Assembly (NCBI RefSeq): GCF_001421885.1
Contig: NZ_LMLH01000012.1
Coordinates: 129,066-193,065 of the forward strand
DNA length: 64,000 nucleotides
Direction of reading: 5' to 3'
Source: Pseudomonas sp. Leaf48
Lineage (GTDB): Bacteria; Pseudomonadota; Gammaproteobacteria; Pseudomonadales; Pseudomonadaceae
How positions within the stretch are numbered: position 1 is the first letter of the stretch; each line of letters opens with the position of its first letter. The notes under the pieces are model-generated. The model ran no database searches. It had not been told where the DNA came from and saw only the letters and a program-made list of their open reading frames with translations. The position numbers and the translations under genes are program-made. This document shows, piece by piece, positions 8,763 to 18,145 of the stretch.

Positions 8763-10889
8763 ATGCTCGAACAGGCTCAACGCGTCCTCAAGGACATCTT
8801 CGGCTACGACAGTTTCCGTGGCCGTCAGGGTGCAATCATTGAGCGCGTGGCCAGTGGCGGCGATGCCCTGGTCCTGATGCCTACCGGCGGCGGCAAGTCC
8901 CTGTGCTTCCAGGTCCCGGCGCTGCTGCGCGATGGCCTGGCGGTGGTGGTGTCGCCGTTGATCGCGTTGATGGACGACCAGGTCGCCACCCTCGAAGAGC
9001 TGGGGGTGGCTGCCGCTGCGTTGAACTCCACCCTCAGCGCCGAGCAGCAGCGTGACCTTGCGGCCCGCATCAAGCGCGGCGAAGTCAAAATGCTTTACCT
9101 CGCCCCCGAGCGCCTGGTTCAGCCGCGCATGCTGGCCTTCCTGCAGGGGCTGAATATTGCCTTGTTCGCCATCGACGAAGCGCACTGCGTGTCGCAATGG
9201 GGGCATGATTTCCGCCCGGAATACCTGCAGTTGGGCCAGTTGGCGGAAATGTTCCCCGACGTGCCGCGCATCGCCCTGACCGCCACCGCCGACAAGCGCA
9301 CCCGCGAGGAAATCGTCACCCGTCTGCACCTGCAGGATGCCGAGCGTTTCCTGTCGAGCTTTGACCGGCCGAACATCTTTTATCGCATCGTGCCCAAGGA
9401 ACAGCCACGCAAGCAGTTGCTGGCTTTCCTCGCCGAACGGCGCAGCGATGCCGGCATTGTTTATTGCCTGTCGCGCAAAAAAGTCGAGGAGGTCGCAGCA
9501 TTCCTCAGCGAGCAGGGTTTCCCGGCGCTGCCGTACCACGCCGGGCTGCCTAATGATCTGCGTGCCTACCACCAGAAGCGCTTCCTCAACGAGGAAGGCC
9601 TGATCATGGTCGCCACCGTGGCGTTCGGCATGGGCATCGACAAGCCCAACGTACGCTTCGTCGCCCACCTCGACCTGCCCAAATCCCTGGAAGCCTATTA
9701 CCAGGAAACCGGGCGTGGTGGCCGTGACGGCCTGCCGGCGGATGCCTGGATGGCCTATGGCCTTCAGGACGTGGTGATGCTCAAGCAAATGTTGCAGAAC
9801 TCCGAAGGCGATGAGCGCCACAAACGTCTGGAGCAGCACAAGCTCGATGCCATGCTCTCGCTGTGCGAAGAGACACGCTGCCGCCGTCAGACCCTGCTGG
9901 CCTATTTCGACGAAGACATGCCCGAGCCCTGCGGCCACTGCGACAACTGCGTCGATGGCGTGCAGACCTGGGACGCCACCGAGCCTGCGCGCCAGGCGCT
10001 TTCGGCGATCTACCGCACCGGCCAGCGCTATGGCGTCGGCCATCTGGTGGATGTATTGCTGGGCAAGGACAACGAGAAGGTGCGCGGCATCGGCCATCAG
10101 CACCTGTCGGTCTTTGGTGTTGGCAAGGCCATGGCCGAGGGCGAATGGCGCTCATTGTTCCGCCAGTTGGTGGCGCGTGGCCTGGCCGACATCGATCTGG
10201 AAGGCTACGGCGGCTTGCGCTTGAGCGACAGCTGCCGGCCGCTGCTCAAAGGCGAAGTGACCCTGGAACTGCGACGCGACCTCAAGGCGCAGACCTCGGT
10301 GAAAAGCAGCAAGAGCCAGGCCAGCCAACTGGTCCGTGGCGAAGAGCGCGAACAGTGGGAAGCCTTGCGCGCCCTGCGGCGCAAACTCGCCGAGGAACAT
10401 GGCGTGCCGCCGTACGTCATTTTTCCCGACTCGACCCTGCTTGAAATGTTGCGCAGCCAGCCGACCTCGCTGGCGGAAATGGCCCGGGTCAGTGGCGTCG
10501 GCGCACGCAAGCTGGAACGTTATGGCCAGGCCTTCCTCGAAGTCCTCGGTGGTCAGGTCGAAGCGCCGAAAGTGGTGGCCGATGTGCGCCACGAGATGAT
10601 CACCCTGGCTCGGGCCGGCATGACTCCGCTGCAGATCGCCGGGCAGTTGCAATGCTCGGAAAAGAACGTCTACACCATGCTTGCGGAGGCGATCGGCAAG
10701 CAGCAATTGTCGCTCGAACAGGCCCTGGATCTGCCCGAAGACTTGCTGGGCGAAGTCCAGGACGCCTTCCTCGACGGCGAAGGCGAATTGCCTCCGGTTT
10801 CCGAGATCGCCGCGCAGTTCGCGGGCCGGGTGCCGGAAGGGGTTTTGTATTGCGTGCGGGCTGCCTTGCAGTCGGAGTTCGAGATTTGA
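8763..10889 (+). CDS. recQ: ATP-dependent DNA helicase RecQ
   Basis: This 708-residue 3'-5' DNA helicase acts in the RecF recombination pathway and in restarting stalled forks. Walker A (TGGGKS, 41-46), a DEAH box (138-141, followed by C), and the helicase C-terminal motif [10 protein letters not shown] are all present. Cysteines of the RecQ zinc-binding domain follow ([17 protein letters not shown]), then a winged helix, an HRDC domain (about 525-600) and an extra C-terminal region. The ATG at 8763 begins [15 protein letters not shown], matching the family. A longer frame to 8526 runs through a REP element and is not credible. Confidence 0.97.
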   Translation: MLEQAQRVLKDIFGYDSFRGRQGAIIERVASGGDALVLMPTGGGKSLCFQVPALLRDGLAVVVSPLIALMDDQVATLEELGVAAAALNSTLSAEQQRDLAARIKRGEVKMLYLAPERLVQPRMLAFLQGLNIALFAIDEAHCVSQWGHDFRPEYLQLGQLAEMFPDVPRIALTATADKRTREEIVTRLHLQDAERFLSSFDRPNIFYRIVPKEQPRKQLLAFLAERRSDAGIVYCLSRKKVEEVAAFLSEQGFPALPYHAGLPNDLRAYHQKRFLNEEGLIMVATVAFGMGIDKPNVRFVAHLDLPKSLEAYYQETGRGGRDGLPADAWMAYGLQDVVMLKQMLQNSEGDERHKRLEQHKLDAMLSLCEETRCRRQTLLAYFDEDMPEPCGHCDNCVDGVQTWDATEPARQALSAIYRTGQRYGVGHLVDVLLGKDNEKVRGIGHQHLSVFGVGKAMAEGEWRSLFRQLVARGLADIDLEGYGGLRLSDSCRPLLKGEVTLELRRDLKAQTSVKSSKSQASQLVRGEEREQWEALRALRRKLAEEHGVPPYVIFPDSTLLEMLRSQPTSLAEMARVSGVGARKLERYGQAFLEVLGGQVEAPKVVADVRHEMITLARAGMTPLQIAGQLQCSEKNVYTMLAEAIGKQQLSLEQALDLPEDLLGEVQDAFLDGEGELPPVSEIAAQFAGRVPEGVLYCVRAALQSEFEI

Positions 10890-10928
10890 GAAAACTGTGC
10901 TGATGATGTAACGATTCAGTACAGATCA

Positions 10929-10950
10929 AGCCTTGCCTACAGCCAAGGCT
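10929..10950. terminator. Weak hairpin after recQ
   Basis: Seven-bp arms AGCCTTG and CAAGGCT separated by 8 bases lie 40 bp after the recQ stop. There is no T tract, so termination here is only possible. Confidence 0.35.
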
Positions 10951-10962
10951 CATGCTTAGCTG

Positions 10963-10975
10963 ACTAATAATTAGT
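10963..10975. promoter_or_regulatory. Palindrome ACTAATAATTAGT before the marR-type gene (possible operator)
   Basis: A perfect 13-bp odd palindrome in an AT-rich stretch lies 35 bp upstream of the MarR-family start. MarR proteins often bind such palindromes in their own promoters, so autoregulation is a reasonable inference. No binding evidence exists here. Confidence 0.4.
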
Positions 10976-11009
10976 ATTTCTCTATTTTCAGTCTAACCAT
11001 GAGTGTTTT

Positions 11010-11444
11010 ATGCCGTTAACCGATCAACACCGCTTTGGCATGCAACTGGCCCAGATGTCGCGCGGCTGGCGTGCCGAACTGGACCGTCGTCTGGCCGGCC
11101 TCGGGCTGTCCCAGGCGCGCTGGCTGGTGCTGTTGCACCTGGCGCGCTTCGACGAAGCACCGACCCAACGCGAGCTGGCACAAAGCGTGGGCGTCGAAGG
11201 GCCGACCCTGGCTCGTTTGCTCGATAGCCTTGAAGGCCAGGGCCTGGTGCAACGCCAATCGGTGCTGGAAGATCGCCGGGCGAAGAAAATCGTCCTCTGT
11301 GCTCCGGCGCGCCCTCTGATCGAACAAATTGAAACCATTGCCACGCAGTTGCGCCTCGAACTGTTCGCCGGCGTCGACGAGGCGGATCTGGCGGTCTGCA
11401 TGCGAGTTCACGGGCACATCCTTGGCAACCTTGAAAAACCTTGA
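11010..11444 (+). CDS. MarR/SlyA family transcriptional regulator
   Basis: A 144-residue winged-helix regulator. The recognition region is visible in PTQRELAQSVGVEGPTLARL, and the wing in RRAKKIVL, preceded by the family DR. N- and C-terminal helices would form the dimer interface. It resembles SlyA/HosA-type MarR proteins, which repress neighbouring or stress genes until a small aromatic ligand binds. The downstream FimV-like gene starts 127 bp later, so a shared target is unclear. The ligand and targets cannot be inferred from this sequence. Confidence 0.85.
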   Translation: MPLTDQHRFGMQLAQMSRGWRAELDRRLAGLGLSQARWLVLLHLARFDEAPTQRELAQSVGVEGPTLARLLDSLEGQGLVQRQSVLEDRRAKKIVLCAPARPLIEQIETIATQLRLELFAGVDEADLAVCMRVHGHILGNLEKP

Positions 11445-11571
11445 GGCATAACCGACCGCCAGGCTTTTGAGAAGGTCTGTTGGGCGGACTATAAGAACTA
11501 CTCGGCAAAAACGTGTTCGTACCGGATGCACAAACACGTGCCGGTTGGTTCTGGTTCTCCAAGGGATGCTC

Positions 11572-12801
11572 ATGCTCAAGAGTTGGCAGTTGGTATTGCG
11601 CAGTTGTGCGCGGTTTTTTCTGGCTGGAGGCGTTGTCACTTATTCGGCGTTGGCGCCCGCGCTGGGCCTGGGTGAGATCACCCTGCATTCGGCGCTGAAC
11701 CAGCCATTTCGCGCTGATATTGCCCTGGTGGATGCCGCCGGCCTTGAGCAGAGTGAGCTGACGGTCAGTCTCGCGTCCGCAGAGGAGTTCAGCCGCGCGG
11801 GCGTCGAGCGGGCGGCCTTCCTCAGCAGCCTGAAGTTCACCCCGATCCTGAGGGGCAATCGCCGCCTGATCCAGGTGACATCGAGCAAACCGGTCAATGA
11901 ACCTTTCCTGAATTTCCTTGTGCAGCTCAACCAACCTAACGGGCGGTTGCTGCGTGAATACACGGTCCTGATTGATCCGCCGGGCTCTGCGGACATTGTT
12001 CCGGTCGATGATGAACCGGTTACCCCGTCGTCCGCCTTCCCGAGCGTGCAGCCTGCCGTTGTCCCGCCGGCGACGACAAAGACTGCGACCACGAGTGCGG
12101 GCCCCGTTCCATCGACGCAAGCCTCCATGGCCGACTCCTCTGCCGGACAACTGGCCGAAATTGATCTGCACAACCGGCAGCTGCAAGCCTCCATCGATAA
12201 GCTCAATGCCAGGCTTGAGGGGCAGGACGAGCAAATCGTCGAGCAGAAAAAGCAGCTGGCCGAACTGCACACCCAATGGCTGGAACTCAGGGAGGCGGCG
12301 GGAGCCGCTCCTGTCATCGCTCAACCCCCCTCGACGGACTGGCGGCTGGTGGTCGGCATGCCGGCAATTGTGGCGTTGCTGATGCTGGCCTGGTTGATTC
12401 GTCGTCAGCGCCAACGAACTCACCCTGAACCAGCGGCACCATTGCCATGGGGGGATGCTTCAAACCATGCAGACCATCACCAGGGTTTTACCGAAACGGC
12501 GTTCAACGAGCAGAGCCTGCAGGACATTCGCAGCAGCATTGCGAAGCAGGGCCTTTGCAGCCCGGTGGTTACGACGGTGGTCGCTGCGACCCCGGTGGCA
12601 ATACCCGATACGTGCCCGGACGAAGAATATCAATTGAACCTGGATGACCTGTCCATGCATACCAGTCAGAGCCCTGAATCTGCCCAGCAGTCACCCAAGG
12701 TTGGCCGAGTCGACATTGCCGGCCTGTCGCTGAGCCTTGAACCTTTAAGCCTGGACTCACTGAACCTTGAACCGGGCGCAGCAGGCGATGCCCGCAGGTG
12801 A
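11572..12801 (+). CDS. FimV N-terminal-domain protein (short form)
   Basis: A 409-residue envelope protein carrying the FimV/HubP N-terminal module (LGEITLHSALNQPFRADI, then LNQPNGRLLREYTVLIDPP). A signal peptide precedes this. A Pro/Thr-rich linker, a coiled coil (about 200-250, LAEIDLHNRQLQASIDKL) and one TM segment (about 262-280, GMPAIVALLMLAWLI) with a cytoplasmic tail follow. Full FimV proteins are about 900 residues and end in a TPR/FimV C-terminal domain. That domain is absent here, so this is a short paralogue and probably not FimV itself. AAGGG six bases before 11572 favours that ATG over the one at 11566. Confidence 0.8.
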   Translation: MLKSWQLVLRSCARFFLAGGVVTYSALAPALGLGEITLHSALNQPFRADIALVDAAGLEQSELTVSLASAEEFSRAGVERAAFLSSLKFTPILRGNRRLIQVTSSKPVNEPFLNFLVQLNQPNGRLLREYTVLIDPPGSADIVPVDDEPVTPSSAFPSVQPAVVPPATTKTATTSAGPVPSTQASMADSSAGQLAEIDLHNRQLQASIDKLNARLEGQDEQIVEQKKQLAELHTQWLELREAAGAAPVIAQPPSTDWRLVVGMPAIVALLMLAWLIRRQRQRTHPEPAAPLPWGDASNHADHHQGFTETAFNEQSLQDIRSSIAKQGLCSPVVTTVVAATPVAIPDTCPDEEYQLNLDDLSMHTSQSPESAQQSPKVGRVDIAGLSLSLEPLSLDSLNLEPGAAGDARR

Positions 12802-12867
12802 ACCGCTCAAGCGCTGCTGGCCGGGCTATCATGGTCGCGCCCTGGGATTCTGGAATCTGACCTCATC

Positions 12868-13155
12868 ATGACTGCAAGCAAACCGGAAATCGTCATCACC
12901 TATTGCTCGCAATGCCAATGGTTATTGCGCGCGGCCTGGCTGGCCCAGGAACTGCTCAGTACCTTCACTGACGATCTGGGTAAAGTCTCCCTTGTGCCGG
13001 GCACTGGCGGGGTTTTTCATGTTTTCTGTGACGGTGTGCAGATCTGGGAGCGCAAGGCCGACGGCGGTTTTCCTGAAGCCAAGGTGCTCAAGCAGCGGGT
13101 CCGCGATCAAATCGATCCGGACCGCGACCTGGGGCACAACGACCGTACTCAGTGA
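12868..13155 (+). CDS. SelT/SelW/SelH (Rdx) family thioredoxin-like protein
   Basis: A 95-residue protein with the family's redox motif CSQC near the N terminus (YCSQCQW) and the conserved GTGGVF and PEAKVLKQRVRD segments. Members are small thioredoxin-fold proteins; eukaryotic ones use selenocysteine, and the bacterial ones, as here, use cysteine. The role is probably redox-linked, but the substrate is unknown. Its 3' end overlaps the convergent EamA transporter gene by 7 bp. Confidence 0.88.
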   Translation: MTASKPEIVITYCSQCQWLLRAAWLAQELLSTFTDDLGKVSLVPGTGGVFHVFCDGVQIWERKADGGFPEAKVLKQRVRDQIDPDRDLGHNDRTQ

Positions 13156-14042
13156 GAAGCTGCTTCCGCGGCAACGGCCTTTTTGCTGGAGCTGCCGGCG
13201 AGCCTGCTGGAGACCACGATCGCCACAATGATCAATGCACCGCCGATCAACATGCGTACGGTCGGGTTTTCATCGAACAGCAGCCAAGCCACGGTGATGC
13301 CGTAAACCGGCTCCAGGGCAAACACCACGGCGGCGGTGCGCGCCTTGATCACGGCGAGGCTGGCGACGAATAAACTATGGGCAACCCCGGTGCAGAACAC
13401 GCCGAGCAGGCCGATCCACAGCCAGTCGAGGGCGCGCACTTCGCTCAATTGTGGGGCCGCGACCGGCAGCAGGCACAGGGCGACTACCACGTTCTGGCAC
13501 AGGGCTGCCTGCACCGGTGGGATTCTCCCGGAGCTGGCGCGGTTGGTCAGCGACAGCAAGGCGAACAGCAGGCCGGAGGCTATCGCCCATAGCAGGCCGG
13601 TGGTGGCACCGCTGGCCAGGTCAAAGTCAGGTGTGACCAGCACCAGCCCGACGCTCACCAGTACTACCAGCAGTATTTCGTTGGCGCGAATCCGCTCGCG
13701 GAAGATCAAGCCTTCGAGGATCACCGTGAACGCCGGGAAGCTGGCAAAGCCCAGGGTCGCAATCGCCACGCCCGCAACCTTCACGGCTATGAAGAAACTC
13801 ACCCAGTGCCCAGCCAGCAACAAACCGCTGAGCAACAGGCGGCGCCTGTCCACCGCGGCAAGGGGCTGCCAGCGAGTCTGGCTGGCGAACCGGGCGAAAA
13901 ACGCCAGCGCCAGCACCGCGAAGGCGGCACGGCCGAAAACGATGATCGCCGGCGAAGCGGCGGCGAGCTTGCCGAACACTCCGGTCAGGCCGAACATGAG
14001 TGCGCCGATGTGCAGGGCGCCGAGGGCGGTACGGGGAGTCAT
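13149..14042 (-). CDS. EamA/DMT-superfamily transporter
   Basis: A 297-residue inner-membrane protein with ten predicted helices arranged as two EamA repeats, typical of RhaT/YdcZ-like drug/metabolite exporters. A basic C-terminal tail follows the last helix. The ATG at 14042 has AAGGA six bases upstream and begins MTPRTALGALHIGALMFG. The AraC-type gene just upstream on the same strand may regulate it. The substrate cannot be told from sequence. Confidence 0.88.
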   Translation of the reverse strand: MTPRTALGALHIGALMFGLTGVFGKLAAASPAIIVFGRAAFAVLALAFFARFASQTRWQPLAAVDRRRLLLSGLLLAGHWVSFFIAVKVAGVAIATLGFASFPAFTVILEGLIFRERIRANEILLVVLVSVGLVLVTPDFDLASGATTGLLWAIASGLLFALLSLTNRASSGRIPPVQAALCQNVVVALCLLPVAAPQLSEVRALDWLWIGLLGVFCTGVAHSLFVASLAVIKARTAAVVFALEPVYGITVAWLLFDENPTVRMLIGGALIIVAIVVSSRLAGSSSKKAVAAEAASH

Positions 14043-14113
14043 TGCATTCCTTGATGACAAACGAACAGATGCATCATTGAAGCGCGTAACCAATCACCAA
14101 GTCTGTCGGCAAA

Positions 14114-14878
14114 CTAGCGTTTTTTGTCGCCAGCCTCGCGTCGCAGTTTGCCCGGCGATGCCCCGAATTCGCGAAGCACAGCCGCTGCAAAGGCACTTTG
14201 CGAGCTGTATCCGACGCGAACGGCGATCTCGCCGATGGGCAGCGCTGAGTCACGCAACATTTCCACGGCCCGGTGCAGGCGCCGACTGCGGATGTAATCC
14301 ATCGGTGTCTGCCCGCATTCGGCCATGTATCGTGCATGCAGACGAGCGCTGGAGAGGCCTGCGACACGGGCCAGGTCAGCCACTTGCAATGGATACGCCG
14401 CGTACTGGTCGATGTGCGCATTCAATGCCGCATAGGGCAAGCGTCGACCGCCGATGGCGTCGGGCCTGGCATGGTTGAGGCTGGCCAGCAGCAGCACCGC
14501 ACCTTGTTGCGCAATCAGCGGATCATCGACCGGGCTGCTCGCCAGCCAATTGACCAATTGATTTTGCCCGGCATCCAGGGCCAGCCGGCCGGCGGTGTCG
14601 AGCAAGCGGCGGCTCGATTCAGCGTGATCGCCCAATGACTCGGCAACCCATTGATCATCGGGCACATCCAGCACCAGGCAACGGCTGCCATTGGCGCTGC
14701 CGCACGCATGGTGAGCACCGGACGGCACCACCAAAAAACTCTGCTGGACCACCTGACTGCCCCGGCCGTCGACCTCGAAATCCAGCGCACCCGACAACCC
14801 GAACACCAATTGCGCGTGGTCGTGGCTGTGGACGATCAGGTCCTGGCTGTATTGGCGTAGCGTGAGGATCGGTCTCAT
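14114..14878 (-). CDS. AraC family transcriptional regulator
   Basis: A 254-residue regulator with an N-terminal cupin-like sensing domain (HSHDHAQLVFGLSG, VVPSGAHHACG) and a C-terminal double helix-turn-helix. The second helix-turn-helix matches the family signature (IGEIAVRVGYSSQSAFAAAVLREFGASPGKLR). It lies 72 bp upstream of the EamA gene on the same strand, a common regulator-exporter arrangement. Control of that exporter is therefore the simplest inference. Confidence 0.9.
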   Translation of the reverse strand: MRPILTLRQYSQDLIVHSHDHAQLVFGLSGALDFEVDGRGSQVVQQSFLVVPSGAHHACGSANGSRCLVLDVPDDQWVAESLGDHAESSRRLLDTAGRLALDAGQNQLVNWLASSPVDDPLIAQQGAVLLLASLNHARPDAIGGRRLPYAALNAHIDQYAAYPLQVADLARVAGLSSARLHARYMAECGQTPMDYIRSRRLHRAVEMLRDSALPIGEIAVRVGYSSQSAFAAAVLREFGASPGKLRREAGDKKR

Positions 14879-15013
14879 CGAAGCTCTCCCGGATCAGGTT
14901 GCCAGTCTACACCGGGCTCGGCCGAAATCGCTGTCACAAGACTGACTTGACGCTGTCATGGCGCATTAACCGGGTCGCAGCAAAATTGGCGAAACTTGCC
15001 CAGAGGGTTGCCC

Positions 15014-15829
15014 ATGACCAGCGCCGAGCTCGCCAAACCCACCCGTAAGCAACGAGTGCGGACTTTATGGATTTCCGACGTGCACCTGGGCACCCGGGAT
15101 TGTCAGGCGGAACACCTGTCGCAGTTTCTCAAGGGTTATCACGCCGACAGGATCTATCTGGTCGGCGACATCATCGACGGCTGGAAACTGCGCGGCGGCA
15201 TGTACTGGCCCCAGGCTCACACCAACGTGATCCGCCGCCTGTTGACCATGAGCAAGCGCGGCACCGAGGTGATCTACGTCACCGGCAACCACGACGAATT
15301 CCTGCGCCGTTATTCGAAGCTGATTCTGGGCAATATCCAGTTGGTGGACGAAGCTGTGCACGTCACCGCCGATGGTCGTCATCTCCTGGTCATCCACGGC
15401 GACCAGTTTGATGTAATCACCCGCTACCATCGCTGGCTGGCCTTTCTCGGCGACTCAGCCTACGAATTCACCCTGACCCTCAATCGCTGGCTGAACCATT
15501 GGCGCGCCCGGTATGGCTACGGCTACTGGTCGCTGTCGGCGTACCTCAAGCACAAGGTGAAAACGGCGGTGAGCTTTATCAGCGACTTCGAGGAAGCCAT
15601 CGCCCACGAATGCGTCAAGCGCGAACTGCACGGGGTAGTGTGCGGGCATATTCACCATGCCGAGATCCGCAAGGTCGGCGAGGTGGACTACCTCAACTGC
15701 GGGGATTGGGTGGAGTCCTGCACGGCGTTGATCGAGCACTGGGATGGCTCGATCGAGTTGTATCGGTTGGCGGATGCCCAGGCGCGGGAGGTGCAGTTGA
15801 AAACAGGGAACGTTGCAGAACCGGCTTGA
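15014..15829 (+). CDS. LpxH-like UDP-2,3-diacylglucosamine diphosphatase family metallophosphatase
   Basis: A 271-residue calcineurin-like phosphoesterase. Metal-binding motifs are in order: DVHLG, GDIID, GNHDE, HGD and GHIHH. The layout matches the UDP-2,3-diacylglucosamine pyrophosphatase-like group that includes LpxH and its paralogues. It is longer than classical LpxH (about 240), so it may be a paralogue with another phosphoester substrate. GAGGG eight bases upstream supports the ATG at 15014. Confidence 0.85.
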   Translation: MTSAELAKPTRKQRVRTLWISDVHLGTRDCQAEHLSQFLKGYHADRIYLVGDIIDGWKLRGGMYWPQAHTNVIRRLLTMSKRGTEVIYVTGNHDEFLRRYSKLILGNIQLVDEAVHVTADGRHLLVIHGDQFDVITRYHRWLAFLGDSAYEFTLTLNRWLNHWRARYGYGYWSLSAYLKHKVKTAVSFISDFEEAIAHECVKRELHGVVCGHIHHAEIRKVGEVDYLNCGDWVESCTALIEHWDGSIELYRLADAQAREVQLKTGNVAEPA

Positions 15830-15852
15830 GGGGGGTGTGTTTCGGCGGGCCT

Positions 15853-15946
15853 CTTCGCGAGCAAGCCCGCTCCCACAGGGTTGCGTGTTGAACTCGAAAT
15901 CTGCATACGACACAAATCACTGTGGGAGCGGGCTTGCCCGCGAAGA
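15853..15946. repeat. REP inverted pair (BIME), inside-out orientation
   Basis: A reverse REP core (TCGCGAGCAAGCCCGCTCCC) is followed about 45 bp later by a forward core (GTGGGAGCGGGCTTGCCCGC). The order is opposite to most REP pairs in this window. It fills the convergent gap between the phosphatase and HD genes. Confidence 0.85.
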
Positions 15947-15993
15947 CGGCAGCACAGTCGACATCGCAAAACCTGTCGGACCGTTTGAACGAG

Positions 15994-16584
15994 TCACGCG
16001 GGCGTGTGTTCTTCCATCGCCGCCTTGTAGATCGAATTCTTCGGCTGCGCAAACACGCGTTCCATCATCGGCTCGAAGAAACTCAACGCCAGTGTGTCGT
16101 ACGCCGGATCAAACGCCGCCGCATCGTACTTCGCACAAAACTCGACGGTCGCCTGATACTGCGGGTGATCCTTGAATTGCTCACGCAGATGCCGGTCCAT
16201 GCCCAGGTGATGAAAGAAGTAGTAACCCTGGAAAATCCCGTGTTTCTCCACCATCCATAGGTTCTCGGCACTGACGAACGGCTTGAGGATCGCCGCCGCA
16301 ATGTCCGGATGGTTGTAGGAACCCAGGGTATCGCCAATGTCGTGGAGCAGGGCGCAGACCACGTATTCCTCGTCGCGGCCATCGCGCCAGGCACGGGTGG
16401 CTGTTTGCAGGGAGTGGGTCAGACGATCGACCGGGAAACCGCCAAAATCACCCTCCAGCAGCTTCAGGTGCGCGACAATCCGCGTCGGCAATTGTCGGGC
16501 GTAGGCACTGAAGTCTGCGGCGATGATCGCCCAGTCTTCCTGCGTGCCATCCTTCATGTGGGTGAAACCGGCGGTGGCATTCAT
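15994..16584 (-). CDS. HD domain-containing protein
   Basis: A 196-residue protein with an HD metal-dependent phosphohydrolase core: a first His in LTHSLQTATRA, the HD pair in ALLHDIGD, and later conserved helices (EKHGIFQGYYFFHHLG). These resemble the small HD proteins often annotated as predicted phosphohydrolases. The substrate is unknown. It is followed on the opposite side by a REP pair, and upstream (27 bp) by the Mpo1-like gene on the same strand. Confidence 0.82.
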   Translation of the reverse strand: MNATAGFTHMKDGTQEDWAIIAADFSAYARQLPTRIVAHLKLLEGDFGGFPVDRLTHSLQTATRAWRDGRDEEYVVCALLHDIGDTLGSYNHPDIAAAILKPFVSAENLWMVEKHGIFQGYYFFHHLGMDRHLREQFKDHPQYQATVEFCAKYDAAAFDPAYDTLALSFFEPMMERVFAQPKNSIYKAAMEEHTPA

Positions 16585-16611
16585 CGGCAGTTCTCTTGTG
16601 ACGCAGGGTGA

Positions 16612-16923
16612 CTAGAACGGAACACGCCCCAGAATCATGTCCCGGTACATGACGAAATCACCGAGCAGGCTGTAGAGGGGATGTTGAAAGGTTGCCGGGC
16701 GGTTTTTCTCGAAGAAGAAGTGTCCGACCCAGGCAAAGCTGTAGCCTGCCACTGGCAAGATCCACAACAGCGTCCATGCACCACGGCCAATGGTCAGCGC
16801 CAGAATAAATATGACCAGGGTGGTGCCGATAAAGTGCAATCGTCGGCAGGTACTGTTGCTGTGTTCGCTGAGGTAGTACGGGTAGAACTCAGCGAAGCTG
16901 TTGAATCGTTTGATGTTTTCCAC
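16612..16923 (-). CDS. Mpo1-like (DUF962) membrane protein
   Basis: A 103-residue protein with the DUF962 signature FAEFYPYYLSEHSN near the N terminus, followed by CRRLHFIG and two hydrophobic helices. The WVGHFFFEKNRPATF motif carries the conserved His. The yeast homologue Mpo1 is an iron-dependent dioxygenase in phytosphingosine alpha-oxidation. The bacterial role is unknown. A GTG at 16923 gives the usual family length; an ATG at 16998 would add 25 residues without homologous content. Confidence 0.82.
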   Translation of the reverse strand: MENIKRFNSFAEFYPYYLSEHSNSTCRRLHFIGTTLVIFILALTIGRGAWTLLWILPVAGYSFAWVGHFFFEKNRPATFQHPLYSLLGDFVMYRDMILGRVPF

Positions 16924-17083
16924 GACTGCGATCTCTGTGGTTATTGTTCTGACGGCAAGTTGTTCTGCGGGAAGCTTATTTGAGTCTAGAGTGATCATTG
17001 GTGCCAGCCAGTGACAATAGGCGCCACTTTAGTATCCTTCGCAAATCAGCCGCGTCAGACGGCACAACCAGACAGTAACCGCC

Positions 17084-18145
17084 ATGAGCGAACGAACGAC
17101 TTCTGCAAGCTGGGCGATGGGGATTGTAAAAGCGCTGGAGATGGAGGGCCTGGACTGCCGGGTTCTGTTTAGACAGCTAGGGCTCGACTACGCGGCACTG
17201 GACGATCCGGATGCGCGCTTCACGCAAGATTCCATGACGCGGCTGTGGCAACGTGCGGTCGAGTTGTCCGGCAACCCGGCCATTGGCCTGAACATGGGCA
17301 AGGTAGTGCGCCCGGCCTCTTTCCATGTGGCCGGTTATGCATTGATGTCCAGCCAGACCCTGGCCGCAGGTTTCGAGCGGCTGGTGCGCTATCAGCGGAT
17401 CATTGCTGAAAGCGCCGATTTGAGTTTTCGCCTGGTGGATGAGGGTTACGCGCTGATTCTGACGGTCCACGGCGATCACCTGCCGCCCACCCGACAAAGC
17501 GCCGAAGCGTCGCTGGCCTGTGCCTTGGCGCTGTGCGGCTGGTTGACGGGGCGTACGCTGCAACCGCGAAAAGTCATGTTTCAGGGCAGCGAACCGGCCA
17601 ATCCGGAACCGTACAAACTTGCCTTCCATGCGCCGCTGGTGTTCAACGCGCCTTACGATGCGTTGATTTTCGAACGTGCGGACATGGAAGCACCGCTACC
17701 GACTGCAAACGAGGCCATGGCGTTGCTGCATGACCGGTTTGCCGGTGAATACCTGGCACGCTTTTCCGAAAGCCGGGTGACCCACAAGGCGCGACAGGTG
17801 CTGTGTCGACTGTTGCCCCAGGGCGAGCCCAAGCGCGACACCGTGGCACAGACGTTGCACCTGTCCCAGCGCACCTTGCAGCGCCGCTTGCAGGAAGAGG
17901 GCACGAGTTTTCAGATCCTGCTCGACGACACCCGACGTGAACTGGCCGAGCAATACCTCGCACAGCCGAATATGACCCTGCTGGAGATTGCCTATTTGCT
18001 GGGGTTTGCCGATCCGAGCAATTTCTTTCGTGCATTCCGGCGCTGGTTCGACGCCACACCCGGTGAGTTCCGGATGCGGCTGATGCAGGCGCCAGCGGTT
18101 GTCAGTGACGCCAAAACGCCGGAATACACAGCACGAACACCGTAA
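17084..18145 (+). CDS. AraC family regulator with arabinose-binding-type N domain (OruR/ArgR-like layout)
   Basis: A 353-residue regulator. The N-terminal two-thirds match the Arabinose_bd domain (DPDARFTQDSMTRLWQRAVE; GLNMGKVVRPASFHVAGYAL). The C-terminal 90 residues form an AraC DNA-binding domain with the signature LLEIAYLLGFADPSNFFRAFRRWFDATPGEFR. Members include OruR and similar activators of catabolic genes. No catabolic partner is adjacent, so the target is unknown. Its 3' end overlaps the convergent trkH gene by 44 bp. Confidence 0.88.
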   Translation: MSERTTSASWAMGIVKALEMEGLDCRVLFRQLGLDYAALDDPDARFTQDSMTRLWQRAVELSGNPAIGLNMGKVVRPASFHVAGYALMSSQTLAAGFERLVRYQRIIAESADLSFRLVDEGYALILTVHGDHLPPTRQSAEASLACALALCGWLTGRTLQPRKVMFQGSEPANPEPYKLAFHAPLVFNAPYDALIFERADMEAPLPTANEAMALLHDRFAGEYLARFSESRVTHKARQVLCRLLPQGEPKRDTVAQTLHLSQRTLQRRLQEEGTSFQILLDDTRRELAEQYLAQPNMTLLEIAYLLGFADPSNFFRAFRRWFDATPGEFRMRLMQAPAVVSDAKTPEYTARTP

